A DNA stretch of 64,000 nucleotides from a virus: positions 1-64,000 of IMG/VR virus record IMGVR_UViG_3300032252_000001. One strand, given 5' to 3'. A model generated the notes under the pieces. That model did not search any database. It saw only the letters and a list, made by a program, of their open reading frames with translations, and was not told the origin of the DNA. Positions 1 through 7,404 of this stretch are shown piece by piece (position 1 is the first letter of the stretch; every line of letters starts with the position of its first letter). The position numbers and the translations under genes were made by a program.

Positions 1-1093
1 CAAATGCCACGAGGTTACCGGTGCGGTAGCCCTCGATGGTGTAGTTCGGGCCTGTGCCACTGATTGCTGTGATCACACCTTTCTGCGCGGGGTCTGCTAC
101 CAGCTGGAAAAGGTCGCCTACTGCTGGGGTCCATGCGCCTGTCTCAGCGTCCGTGGTCACCTGCAAGTAGCCAGTGGTGTTGTTGATGTCCGGGCTTGAT
201 GCCAGCGGGAGTGCCGAGAAGCCACCACCTGCGACGTTCAGTCGGAAGTTGTCGTACAGCGAGGTGTAGCGTCGAGCAAAGACCTCAAGGTCAGAGTCGG
301 CAATACCAGTGGTTGCCGATATCGATGCCGCCTGCAAGTGCGTCCTGATCAGTACCGAGATGATGCCCAGAGACACGTTCGGATCAGTTGCCCAGAACTG
401 GAAGTTGCCTTCCCAGTCCGTGAGCTTGAAGCGGTCCTGATAGACGTAGACCTCAGTGGCTGTCGGTACGCTACCGATAGCCTGAATGGCCGTGTAGCGG
501 GTGTTGCCGATCAGGGCGTTGCTGGAGCTGGATGCTGACATGGTGCCGCCCGTGACAGCCAGCGTGCCCGTGCCATCGAACACGTCGCCCGTGGTCGGAG
601 TCGAGTCATCCGGCCTGATCCACACTACCGTGGTCGTGCCATCTGGCAGCGTCTCGTAATCCAGCAGCGTGCCGGTATCACCCGTGTCGCCCTGCGTGAT
701 CAGCCTGCCGATGTCGCCAGCAACCGGGGCTGTGCCGCCTGTCCACTCGACGCAAACAACACCGTTACCTACTGAGTCAGGCGATGCCGTGTACGACCAG
801 TCAGCGGTCCATGTGCCTTCTTTCAGCCACTCTGTCGAGGACCGAGGCATGAAGTATTTGTTCTCCAGCGTGAAGGCGTTCGGCGTTACCGGCAGTGCCG
901 GGTTCCTGAAGCCCATGGCCGTGAACTCGTCGGCTGCATCAGCGATAGCTGAGTACAGGGCCAAGGACGAATAGATGGTTGCGCTTGCGCCAGCAGCCCT
1001 ACGCACCATGCGCATACCAGTGGTCGCCGTACCAACCGTCTCGTCCTCAAATAGTATTTCCCAATCACCATTGAGAATTGCGAGGGTAGACAT
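1..1093 (-). CDS. Virion structural/fibre-like protein, C-terminus beyond window
   Basis: An ORF of 364 codons runs leftward from ATG at 1093 with no stop before base 1, so the C-terminus lies outside the window. A GGAG ribosome binding site sits about 8 nt before the ATG, 12 nt after the stop of the upstream fibre-like gene, so the two are probably co-translated. The protein starts MSTLAILNGDW and is rich in Thr, Gly, Ala and Asp with short beta-strand-like stretches, the composition of phage appendage proteins. No enzymatic motif is recognised. A role in the adsorption apparatus is inferred from composition and from the neighbouring gene. Confidence 0.75.
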   Translation of the reverse strand, partial: MSTLAILNGDWEILFEDETVGTATTGMRMVRRAAGASATIYSSLALYSAIADAADEFTAMGFRNPALPVTPNAFTLENKYFMPRSSTEWLKEGTWTADWSYTASPDSVGNGVVCVEWTGGTAPVAGDIGRLITQGDTGDTGTLLDYETLPDGTTTVVWIRPDDSTPTTGDVFDGTGTLAVTGGTMSASSSSNALIGNTRYTAIQAIGSVPTATEVYVYQDRFKLTDWEGNFQFWATDPNVSLGIISVLIRTHLQAASISATTGIADSDLEVFARRYTSLYDNFRLNVAGGGFSALPLASSPDINNTTGYLQVTTDAETGAWTPAVGDLFQLVADPAQKGVITAISGTGPNYTIEGYRTGNLVAF

Positions 1094-1105
1094 TATTGAT
1101 CTCCG

Positions 1106-3193
1106 TTAGAACGTAGAAATTGTGTCCACGGCCTGCGTGAGCGTGGCGGTGAGACCAGAAGATGTAATCGTGCGCTGTAACACGCCCTGTGGTGGTATTG
1201 GGAGATAGCGCGTCACGTCGAGTGACGACCATCTGCCGAGTGCTTGGTTTGGCGTTCCACCAACGGCGCTAACCCTTGCACGTAAATAATAGTACGGCCC
1301 CTGCGAGTTCTCCGTACTTGTAGCCCAGTCTGTCGGCTGTGTCCATGTTACCTTGTTGAGACCGCTGTTCTGGAAGCTGTTTGTTCCGTCTGTTACTGCT
1401 GACAGCGCAGTCCATGCGCCATTCCAGTACTCCCACGTGATCGTCTGACCCGTGTCGGTGCTGGCGCTGGAGACATTGATCTTGAGACCCGCTGGCTCTT
1501 CCGGGTGACCCCAGTAGTAAGCATCGCCTGTGGCCGGTGTGGTCGGCGTGAGCGTCATGTCATCGGTCGTGCCGCTGTTGGCTGCGGTAGTCTCATCTGT
1601 CTGCACACCACCGTCATCCGCGATGGCTGCGGTAGGTAAGCCTTGGTTTCGTGCGGTAATCAGCGTATCCAGACCACTGGGGTTAAACGCTGCCTCGTAG
1701 TTGAAGCCTGTGTCTTCCAGTGCGCCTGTGCTGTCAGCCAGCCCTTGCAGGATCACGTCACCAGCTGTGATCGTGCCTACTGTTTCGTTAGCCAAGACAC
1801 TGATCGCTGTGCCCTCGGCCACGCCATCCACTCTGACCGTCACCGCATTGTTGATCGTGGTTGATGCACCTGCGCCATTTCGCACTGACGGCGTGTCGCC
1901 ACCGTTCTGCACGTTGATGGTTACTGCGCCGCCTGAGTTGTTGTACACGGCAGCATCAGTGCCTGTGCCAGTGTAGCCAGCTGAGAAGGTGAAGTTGTCG
2001 AAGTCATAGGTGCCGGTTGCCGTGATGATGATGGCATGGCCCGTACCGTCCGAGTTGAAGATGACGTTGACGAGGTTGTTGCTGTCGCCTGCCGTATCCA
2101 GCAGCATCGCCCCATCAGCATTGAATGCGCCATTGAACGTCCAGTCTGTGCCGTTGCAGCCGTTCGGCGCTACCTGATCGCAGTTGTTGAACGTCACGAC
2201 ATCGTGTGTCTTATTTACGTCTTGAGCTGGGAACGTGATGGCACCAACGCCATCCAGCGTCACGTTGTCCCAGTCAATGGCATCGACGTTAGCATCACCG
2301 ACCGTGAACTCAGCCCTTGTCCCGGTGTTCACGATAACGAGGTTGGTCCACGTGATGTCTATCGTGTCAGTAGCATTACCTACAATGCGCATCGGGAAAT
2401 GCGTTGCGCCTACTGCTCGGCCACCCGCGTTGTCACCGACCCAGAACCACTGCTCATCTGTCGCTGTGAAGTACACGTCAGCGTTGGCTGTCGGCTCACC
2501 CCACTCTGTTGGTGCAAAGAACGAAAACTGCGACCCCAGTGGGTTCGATACCAAACCCCAACCAGCGGTTACGTCATCGCCCTGCACATCGGCCATGGTT
2601 TCTGGTGTGCCTACTGTGCCGCCATTGATGCGCAGTCCATAGCTGCCGTTCGCATGGTAGGTCATGCGGTCCAGAGCGAGGTTGGCGACGTTGCCCTGTG
2701 CCTTAGCGTTATGGAACGTGCCGATGCCGAACCCAGTGATCGCCGTCTGGTCAAGGTTGGCTTCACTGCCTGCATAGACGGCGAAGTTGGTGCCCGGTGC
2801 CGCAACAATCTCAGAGACATCGAGCTTGTAGACGTTGAAGAACGGACCAACACTGATGCCCTGAGCGTTACTGCCACCGACCGAGTACCCAATCCTGTCC
2901 GTGCCATCATCCAGCAGAATCTGCACACCACGGTTGGCGAACGTCTGAGGCAGTGAGTCTTTGAGCAGCACGTAAGCCGTGACATCGCTCATGTTGATGT
3001 TGAGCGCCGTGCCTGCCGAGTTGGTCGTGGTGTACAGCTCGTCGTCGTTGTTCGAGTGCTGCGCCTTTACTGCTTGCGTGCCCTCGTAGAATTGACCGGC
3101 GAGCGCATCGTCGCCAAGACCCGAACCAGAGGTCGAAAACGTGACTGTGTTGTCTTCGCAGTCGTTGATCTCTGTTCGTAGGTCTACGCTCAT
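1106..3193 (-). CDS. Large beta-rich tail appendage protein
   Basis: This 695-residue protein is rich in Thr, Asn, Gly and Asp with very few Lys. Its repeated N-D-(V/I)-(T/I) and DNVTLDG/DFDNFTF-like strands suggest a right-handed parallel beta-helix between about residues 200 and 450. The C-terminal third (about 545-680) looks like a separate beta-sandwich, with a W-E-Y-W-N-G-A-W segment. There is no signal peptide. The start overlaps the stop of the preceding gene (ATGA). I infer a tail fibre or spike component; no polysaccharide lyase catalytic site is recognised. Confidence 0.7.
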   Translation of the reverse strand: MSVDLRTEINDCEDNTVTFSTSGSGLGDDALAGQFYEGTQAVKAQHSNNDDELYTTTNSAGTALNINMSDVTAYVLLKDSLPQTFANRGVQILLDDGTDRIGYSVGGSNAQGISVGPFFNVYKLDVSEIVAAPGTNFAVYAGSEANLDQTAITGFGIGTFHNAKAQGNVANLALDRMTYHANGSYGLRINGGTVGTPETMADVQGDDVTAGWGLVSNPLGSQFSFFAPTEWGEPTANADVYFTATDEQWFWVGDNAGGRAVGATHFPMRIVGNATDTIDITWTNLVIVNTGTRAEFTVGDANVDAIDWDNVTLDGVGAITFPAQDVNKTHDVVTFNNCDQVAPNGCNGTDWTFNGAFNADGAMLLDTAGDSNNLVNVIFNSDGTGHAIIITATGTYDFDNFTFSAGYTGTGTDAAVYNNSGGAVTINVQNGGDTPSVRNGAGASTTINNAVTVRVDGVAEGTAISVLANETVGTITAGDVILQGLADSTGALEDTGFNYEAAFNPSGLDTLITARNQGLPTAAIADDGGVQTDETTAANSGTTDDMTLTPTTPATGDAYYWGHPEEPAGLKINVSSASTDTGQTITWEYWNGAWTALSAVTDGTNSFQNSGLNKVTWTQPTDWATSTENSQGPYYYLRARVSAVGGTPNQALGRWSSLDVTRYLPIPPQGVLQRTITSSGLTATLTQAVDTISTF

Positions 3194-3606
3194 TGCCCGT
3201 ACCAGTAACTCAGTGCGATGGCTGCTGCATTGATGCCGTAAATGTCAGTGCTGCCCGGTGTTGCTATATGGTAGGTCTCTGCTGGTCTGGCCAGCGCCAT
3301 GTTGCCACTCTCGGTGTTGCCGAGGATCAGCGCGATGTCACAGTCGCGTGGGATGTCAGCTATGTTGTTGTGCCCGGTCGGCTCAAGGAATACGCGCGTG
3401 CAGTCAGCAGGGAGTACGGCCATCGCCTGCTTGATGCTGTCAGCCTGATCGAACGTGTAGCCGTCACGAACATGACTCGATGGCGTGAAGATGAAGCGCA
3501 TGTCAGCTGGCTGGTTGGTGAACGCACCTCTCAGCTGTCGCCACATACGCCACTCCAGCTCCCACGACATCTGGCTGGTCTCCCACGGTGCGATGATCGT
3601 GATCAC
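3190..3606 (-). CDS. Small protein with faint SPOUT methyltransferase-like C-terminus
   Basis: A 138-residue protein beginning at a GTG. Its C-terminal half reads ALILGNTESGN, then HIATPGSTDIYGINAAAIAL. This has the order of SpoU/TrmH motifs 2 and 3 (a G-N-x-E-x-G loop, then an I-x-x-P segment ending in an N-A-A-x-A-L helix). The N-terminus reads like an alpha/beta sheet. The catalytic Arg of motif 1 is not obvious, so methylation activity is doubtful. It lies between fibre-like genes and overlaps the next start by 4 nt. It could instead be an ordinary structural protein. Confidence 0.6.
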   Translation of the reverse strand: MITIIAPWETSQMSWELEWRMWRQLRGAFTNQPADMRFIFTPSSHVRDGYTFDQADSIKQAMAVLPADCTRVFLEPTGHNNIADIPRDCDIALILGNTESGNMALARPAETYHIATPGSTDIYGINAAAIALSYWYGQ

Positions 3607-3621
3607 TTCTTGTTGCTGCCC

Positions 3622-3822
3622 TTATGGTGTTGGTTCTGAGTCAACCTGCCCAGCCCAAACATCAAACCCAGAGCCAAGCCGAGTGCGTACCTCAGCCTCG
3701 GTGTCGTAATGCTCATTGATGGCGGTCACCACGTTGTCTATTGTGAACTTACCCCTGACGAGATAGCCCTGCCCAGCATCCAACGCTTCTACCTCGACCT
3801 TAAAATCATTGCCGTTTGCCAT
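3622..3822 (-). CDS. Hypothetical small acidic protein
   Basis: A 66-residue protein starting MANGNDFKVEVEALDAG, with an AGGAA ribosome binding site about 7 nt before the ATG. It is acidic and predicted to be soluble, with no membrane segment. It sits between the SPOUT-like gene and the collagen-like gene, with 10-15 nt gaps, as part of the leftward operon. I do not recognise the family. A small structural or chaperone-like role is possible from context only. Confidence 0.6.
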   Translation of the reverse strand: MANGNDFKVEVEALDAGQGYLVRGKFTIDNVVTAINEHYDTEAEVRTRLGSGFDVWAGQVDSEPTP

Positions 3823-3831
3823 GTGCTGTTC

Positions 3832-4434
3832 CTACGAGTAAATGAGGCTGAGACGCTGGTCCCAACGGTTGTCAAATGAGTCATCGCCATCAGCATACAG
3901 AATCTCGATGTCACCATCGCTTTGCAGGGTCAATCGCTGCACCCTCCACGCTGATGTCGATTCTGTTGTGCCGGGTAGCGCCTCGCCCTTATATGTCACC
4001 TCTGGTGATGCGGTGGGGTCTACCGTGTCCGTGCGTAATGTCAGTGCCACTTCGCTCAAGTTCCCCTGTAAATTCCAGACCCCAGCCACCTTCGTGTAGA
4101 TGTCGCTGCTGTCCGTGTCAATGTACTGGTCGCCATCGCTGCCAAGACCAGCGCCGGGAGCGCCAACGCCCACAAGGATGCTGTTGCCATCAGCACCATT
4201 AGCACCGGGAGCGCCAGCTGCACCAGCAGGACCAGATGGACCGGTGTCGCCTGTGTCTCCCTTCGGGCCTCGTGGTGGGGTGTCTGAGATAAGGCCAGCC
4301 GCATAGCCCTCTTCGTATGCAGTCCAGCTCTTGCCAACGACAGAATCATTGTAGGGATTGCCGTTGCCACGCCCGAACAAGGCATCGTTGAAGCCTGCCT
4401 CGAACGCGATTCTTGATTGTCCCGAATATGCCAT
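3832..4434 (-). CDS. Short collagen-like virion protein
   Basis: A 200-residue protein. The ATG at 4434 is preceded by GGGGAG and is preferred to an upstream GTG at 4461. Residues 1-55 form a small N-terminal domain, then about ten Gly-X-Y triplets follow (GPKGDTGDTGPSGPAGAAG...). The C-terminal region contains GDQYIDTDSSDIYTKVAGVW, a domain type often found after collagen segments in phage fibres. Such proteins trimerise through the triple helix. The gene has its own upstream promoter and operator pair (4517-4557), so it may be controlled separately from the rest of the operon. Confidence 0.75.
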   Translation of the reverse strand: MAYSGQSRIAFEAGFNDALFGRGNGNPYNDSVVGKSWTAYEEGYAAGLISDTPPRGPKGDTGDTGPSGPAGAAGAPGANGADGNSILVGVGAPGAGLGSDGDQYIDTDSSDIYTKVAGVWNLQGNLSEVALTLRTDTVDPTASPEVTYKGEALPGTTESTSAWRVQRLTLQSDGDIEILYADGDDSFDNRWDQRLSLIYS

Positions 4435-4452
4435 GACTCCCCAATACACACA

Positions 4453-4471
4453 GGGCTGCACGTAGCAGCCC
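4453..4471 (-). other. Small hairpin in 5' leader of collagen-like gene
   Basis: GGGCTGC-ACGTA-GCAGCCC forms a perfect 7-bp stem with a 5-nt loop between the promoter at 4517-4544 and the ATG at 4434. No T-run follows on the minus strand, so it is not a convincing terminator. It would sit in the leader RNA, about 18 nt before the start codon. Confidence 0.4.
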
Positions 4472-4516
4472 CTGATCTTGAGTCGCCACCCATTGGTAGG
4501 GACTTTTCAGGTGCAG

Positions 4517-4557
4517 TTTATATCACTGACAGGTGAAATGTCACCACTCAGTGCCAT
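4517..4557 (-). promoter_or_regulatory. Promoter with tandem operator pair
   Basis: Read leftward, GTGACA (4539-4544) and TATAAA (4517-4522) are separated by 16 nt and form a plausible sigma70 promoter for the collagen-like gene. Two 17-bp dyad-like sequences, 4541-4557 (TCACCAC-TCA-GTGCCAT) and 4520-4536 (ATATCAC-TGA-CAGGTGA), repeat at 21 bp and overlap the -35 and -10. They match the operator family seen at the early promoters, although the second has a poor right half-site. Confidence 0.55.
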
Positions 4558-4820
4558 GTCATCAAGCCTTCCTGAATACGTGCTACGTCGTCTTCAGTGA
4601 GACCAAGGGGTGGCTCAAGGACATTGTAGTGTCGTACCTCGAAGTGAGTACCATGGTTCGTGATCACCAACATGTCACCCTGCTCTGGTAGCAGCTCGTA
4701 CACATTCACCGTCCCGGTTTTCTCATTGATGATGCCCATGGGCGGCATGATGTCCCAGCTTTCAGGGTCAAGCAACTCGCTCCAGCGTACTATTCCCCCC
4801 ATCTTCCCCCCGTATTTCAT
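4548..4820 (-). CDS. Hypothetical protein
   Basis: A 90-residue protein. A GTG-ATG pair directly follows the TGA of the upstream coiled-coil gene, so translation is probably coupled. The sequence starts MKYGGKMGGIVRW and has a central strand-rich part (TVNVYELLPEQGDMLVITNH). There is no membrane segment and no recognised motif. An operator-like pair overlaps the start codon (4817-4854), hinting at independent regulation. The family is unknown to me. Confidence 0.55.
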   Translation of the reverse strand: MKYGGKMGGIVRWSELLDPESWDIMPPMGIINEKTGTVNVYELLPEQGDMLVITNHGTHFEVRHYNVLEPPLGLTEDDVARIQEGLMTWH

Positions 4821-4854
4821 CACTCAGTGTGAACCTTTTATCGCTTCCTGTAAT
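4817..4854. promoter_or_regulatory. Operator-like tandem dyads at a gene junction
   Basis: TCATCAC-TCA-GTGTGAA at 4817-4833 is a close match to the operator consensus. A weaker copy, TTATCGC-TTC-CTGTAAT, lies exactly 21 bp away at 4838-4854. The pair overlaps the stop of the coiled-coil gene and the start of the next gene. A GATAAA hexamer on the minus strand could be a -10, but no convincing -35 is visible. Confidence 0.4.
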
Positions 4855-5501
4855 TGCTGGACAGATTTGGGTGGTATATGACTGTCCTCCTGCTCTGTGG
4901 CCGCCATCACCTTCAGTGCGGCTCTGGCATAGTTGCCTATGCGGTAGTCAAAGGCCACCATTTCGTTAAGGATTTCTGCAAATTTCCACACCTTGACGTT
5001 TATCGGCAGGGGATTGTCAGCGTCAATGTTCTGCCGCATCCATTCCAGCACTGCATAGTCATCGTTAGCGTCTGTGAATGGGTCGAAGTCTGTCTCCTGC
5101 TCTGTGGCTGCAAGTAGTTCCATTGCCACATCTACATGAGCGTCAATGAACGGCTGTTTTTGCGGATAGCAGCATTCCGGTATGTGCGGCTGTAGGTTCA
5201 TTAACTCGTCATGTGCCGCCTTAACCACACCCTCAAGCGCCTCGACTCTGGCACACTTTTCAGAATACCTGTCACGCATTTCTTGACCCCAACCATTGGT
5301 TACGTCCATGGCTTCGTGCAGGCGCTCGATCTCAGCTTGATGTGCTTTGCGAAGCCCATCTGCTAAATCAAAGGCTTCAGTCAGGCGCTCGTTCACGGCC
5401 AACAGAGCATTGTACTTATCGCATACCTGCTCAATGCTTAGCCCCTGTTCCATCCTATCCATTACCTTGTCGCCTGTCTCTTTGCTCCACGGGTCACCCA
5501 T
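4824..5501 (-). CDS. Coiled-coil accessory protein (Ead/Ea22-like)
   Basis: A 225-residue acidic protein. Residues about 20-100 are strongly heptad-like (ALLAVNERLTEAFDLADGL and after). An acidic region follows, with LAATEQE and MAATEQE phrases encoded by copies of a 22-bp DNA repeat. The overall design (helical N-terminus, modular C-terminus next to a similar paralogue) resembles the Ead/Ea22 accessory proteins of lambdoid phages. That is a resemblance, not a firm assignment. The start is an ATG after GGGAG, overlapping the upstream stop. Confidence 0.6.
   Translation of the reverse strand: MGDPWSKETGDKVMDRMEQGLSIEQVCDKYNALLAVNERLTEAFDLADGLRKAHQAEIERLHEAMDVTNGWGQEMRDRYSEKCARVEALEGVVKAAHDELMNLQPHIPECCYPQKQPFIDAHVDVAMELLAATEQETDFDPFTDANDDYAVLEWMRQNIDADNPLPINVKVWKFAEILNEMVAFDYRIGNYARAALKVMAATEQEDSHIPPKSVQQLQEAIKGSH
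4883..4904 (-). repeat. 22-bp dispersed repeat, copy 1
   Basis: This is the most divergent of three copies of a sequence reading (minus strand) GCAGCCACAGAGCAGGAGAC. It encodes the A-A-T-E-Q-E phrase near the C-terminus of the coiled-coil gene. The other copies are at 5090-5111 and 5504-5526. Confidence 0.6.
5090..5111 (-). repeat. 22-bp dispersed repeat, copy 2
   Basis: Identical to copy 3 except for one missing C. It is internal to the coiled-coil gene and again encodes A-A-T-E-Q-E, as if a former gene end had been read into or fused to the following module. Confidence 0.6.
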
Positions 5502-6030
5502 CACTGTCTCCCTGCTCTGTGGCTGCTACGATTCCACCTCCCTTGCATCGCGGACACATAATACCCTCAACCATGCCGCCACTTGATGCACTACAAACTG
5601 GTGTAAGCAAACCGATGTCTGCCTCAAGCACCTCGACTCTGGCTTGCAGGCGTTCGATAGTTTCCTGCTGTGTGATACCCACGTTTCGTAATGTCCTATT
5701 TTCAGCAGCCAGTTCCGCTATGCGCTTCTCCCCATCGGCTACTAGGTCTACCAGCTCTCTCAGGTGCAGGATGGCAGGCTTCAGAGCCTTGGCGATCATG
5801 TGCCGTCCCATGTGTGCGCTGGCTCTGGTGATCAGGTTGCGCTTCTCCAGTGTGTCGTAGTCACCGATGCTGTCTTCTATGGGTATCTTGAAGCCTTCAA
5901 GGGGTGTGAATACGTCTTCAGGGTAAGCATCACACCAGCCGATCAGTCTGTTCAGTTCCTCATCGAAGTCGGTCTCGTCCTCGCTGAAGTCCATAATCTC
6001 TGCTGCAAGGTGCTTAGGGATTTGTATCAT
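5494..6030 (-). CDS. Coiled-coil accessory protein with CxxC motif
   Basis: A 178-residue protein. Its first 60 residues are acidic, followed by a long helix (about 80-140, ELVDLVADGEKRIAELAAEN). The C-terminus carries CPRCKGGG and ends AATEQGDSDG. Only one CxxC is obvious, so half of a zinc site or a chaperone-type CxxCxGxG motif is possible. It is the apparent paralogue of the next gene downstream, and both end in A-A-T-E-Q. Its stop overlaps the next start. The function is unknown; Ea22-like accessory genes are a reasonable comparison. Confidence 0.6.
   Translation of the reverse strand: MIQIPKHLAAEIMDFSEDETDFDEELNRLIGWCDAYPEDVFTPLEGFKIPIEDSIGDYDTLEKRNLITRASAHMGRHMIAKALKPAILHLRELVDLVADGEKRIAELAAENRTLRNVGITQQETIERLQARVEVLEADIGLLTPVCSASSGGMVEGIMCPRCKGGGIVAATEQGDSDG
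5504..5526 (-). repeat. 22-bp dispersed repeat, copy 3
   Basis: This copy covers the last codons of the 5494-6030 gene and the ribosome binding site (GGGAG) and start of the next gene. A repeat spanning a gene junction could serve as a recombination point for module exchange. Confidence 0.6.
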
Positions 6031-6584
6031 GTGCCTATCTTCCTCTTCAGTCTCAGCTGCATGGCAAAGCCAAGGCCCGGTACTGGGCTACCCAGCTTCC
6101 AGCCAATCCAGAACTCGCTGTACTTGCCGTCACCGTTAAGCCACACCCTGCGATAGCCGCACTTCCAGTCCTTCCTGACATAGCGGTAGGCAGAGTCCTG
6201 ACCTGTCAGTGCCAGTATGTTGCCTGCTTCCATTGGCACGTCTATAGACCAGTTAGTCTCCAGCCTGTCCAAGTCTCTCCACGTATTCACGTCAGTAAAT
6301 ACAAAGCGGAAATTGTTGAATGGGTTGCGCACGGCAAACCACCAGAAGCGCGGCCAATAGCGGATGAACCACGGATGCTCTCGCTTCAGCCACCATTCCG
6401 GGCATCCTTCTTCATCGTTGCCCCACACCCACAGGAAATCAGGCCAGTGTTTACTGTGATCTCCGGGCACCACGGTCATGTGCTGGGTCGCCAAGGCTAT
6501 GGGCACCATGATCAGGCCAAGCAGAACCCCGGCGATCTTGATCAGCACCATGGGGATGAGCAGCAATATGGCGATGACGTTCAT
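6027..6584 (-). CDS. Tryptophan-rich membrane-associated phage protein
   Basis: A 185-residue protein. The ATG at 6584 overlaps the upstream stop (ATGA) and is preferred to the longer form at 6620. Residues 1-35 form a strongly hydrophobic segment (MNVIAILLLIPMVLIKIAGV), probably one or two membrane helices. The rest is a cytoplasmic or periplasmic domain rich in Trp, Arg and Tyr (WPRFWWFAVRNPFNNFRF). A C-terminal part reads like a beta-sandwich with GWKLGSPVPG. Proteins of this shape are common in phage accessory regions, but their function is not established. Confidence 0.6.
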   Translation of the reverse strand: MNVIAILLLIPMVLIKIAGVLLGLIMVPIALATQHMTVVPGDHSKHWPDFLWVWGNDEEGCPEWWLKREHPWFIRYWPRFWWFAVRNPFNNFRFVFTDVNTWRDLDRLETNWSIDVPMEAGNILALTGQDSAYRYVRKDWKCGYRRVWLNGDGKYSEFWIGWKLGSPVPGLGFAMQLRLKRKIGT

Positions 6585-6763
6585 TCCTCGTTTACCGTGG
6601 TCACGTCGTACCAGTCCCACTTGCCATCCGTGTAGCTGTACTCCCAGCGTTGCAGGATGCGCTTGACGCTCGGGTGGCCGGGGTCACTACGGTCATGGCG
6701 CTGTACGAAGCGCAGGTCGCCACCGCTCGCACCATAGTTGCCGTAGTCTGGATTACTTGCCAC
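6581..6763 (-). CDS. Hypothetical 60-residue protein
   Basis: Starts at GTG 6763 with GAGGAA about 8 nt upstream and overlaps the stop of the 44-residue gene before it. Its TGA overlaps the next ATG, which supports this frame over the competing ORF on the same strand. The product is hydrophilic with many aromatic residues (WEYSYTDGKWDWYDV). The family is not recognised. Confidence 0.5.
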   Translation of the reverse strand: MASNPDYGNYGASGGDLRFVQRHDRSDPGHPSVKRILQRWEYSYTDGKWDWYDVTTVNEE

Positions 6764-6887
6764 TTGGTGCTTCCTCTTCCATGATCTGCCACTGGAGCGC
6801 CCAGTAACTGTCCCCTAGTTTCTTCTTTGCACTGCGCTTGCCGCCAAGGGTCTTGATCAGCATTGCAACTGCTTCTGATAGTGCCAT
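6753..6887 (-). CDS. Small basic protein, 44 residues
   Basis: A short ORF starts at ATG 6887 with GGGAG 7 nt upstream. It encodes MALSEAVAMLIKTLGGKRSA and then a Lys-rich and Trp-containing tail ending APSGK. It overlaps the next gene's GTG by 11 nt. A predicted amphipathic helix at the N-terminus is the only structural feature. Good translation signals are the main evidence that it is real. Confidence 0.5.
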   Translation of the reverse strand: MALSEAVAMLIKTLGGKRSAKKKLGDSYWALQWQIMEEEAPSGK

Positions 6888-6900
6888 CGTTTTCTCCCGT

Positions 6901-7086
6901 TCATAGGTCCCATTCCATGTATGCGGCTACCGCTGCCTCGTCAGGGTCTGCGCCCTTGCTTCTGGCTGTGGCGTAGGTTGCGCACCATTCAACTTGTAAG
7001 CCAAACCTCTCGACTACTGGATCAGACAGCGCATCCCTGACTTTCGCCATGTCCTGCTCGTCAACGCCATAGCCGCCAGATGGCAT
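6901..7086 (-). CDS. Hypothetical 61-residue acidic helical protein
   Basis: Encodes MPSGGYGVDEQDMAKVRDAL followed by a helical region ending AAVAAYMEWDL. The start lies 3 nt after the upstream stop with only a weak ribosome binding site, so it depends on translational coupling. The composition is soluble. I do not recognise it. Confidence 0.5.
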   Translation of the reverse strand: MPSGGYGVDEQDMAKVRDALSDPVVERFGLQVEWCATYATARSKGADPDEAAVAAYMEWDL

Positions 7087-7089
7087 GTG

Positions 7090-7404
7090 TTACACGTCTT
7101 CGATTACAACGGCAAAGTCGCCACGGCCAACCGGTGCGCCAAGCACCTGACCTGTCGCGAACATCGGCGCTGAGCGTCGGCCATCCGTATCAATGTGAAC
7201 CAGCTCGAACTCATAGGCTCCCACGGCAATGCCGTCCACGATGAACTGCGTCTCGGTCGGCGGGATGCCCACAGCCGGTGACCAGTTGTTGCCGCCATCG
7301 GCTGATGTTCTGATCTCACTGCCCAGCAGCTCGGTTGCTGCGTCGAACGGTGTGCCGCCATCACGTTCTACCGGTTGACTCCATGATGCTATCGCTCGTG
7401 CCAT
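7090..7404 (-). CDS. Fibronectin type III-like small protein
   Basis: A 104-residue beta-rich protein. The spacing of Trp (WSQPVERDGGTP), a central FIVDGIAVGAYEFELVHID and a DGRRSAPMFATGQV end fits a single Fn3/Ig-like domain with the typical Y-x-F/Y-x-V-x-x-x-D-x-x-G-x-x-S pattern near the end. A GGAG site lies 8 nt from the ATG. There is no signal peptide in this gene, unlike its upstream neighbour. Such domains decorate virions or bind cell-surface glycans weakly; which applies here is unknown. Confidence 0.6.
   Translation of the reverse strand: MARAIASWSQPVERDGGTPFDAATELLGSEIRTSADGGNNWSPAVGIPPTETQFIVDGIAVGAYEFELVHIDTDGRRSAPMFATGQVLGAPVGRGDFAVVIEDV

Noticed and set aside
2036-2956. A 306-codon plus-strand ORF opposite the large beta-rich fibre gene
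   Set aside because: It is an antisense shadow with Arg/Cys/Val-rich unnatural composition; the minus strand carries a continuous 695-codon fibre gene.
3302-3318. TTGCCAC-TCT-CGGTGTT resembling the operator
   Set aside because: The right half is out of register by two bases, no 21-bp partner exists on either side, and it is inside coding sequence.
6601-6792. A 63-codon minus-strand ORF overlapping 6581-6763
   Set aside because: The 6753-6887 and 6581-6763 genes fit the start/stop overlaps and ribosome binding sites better.
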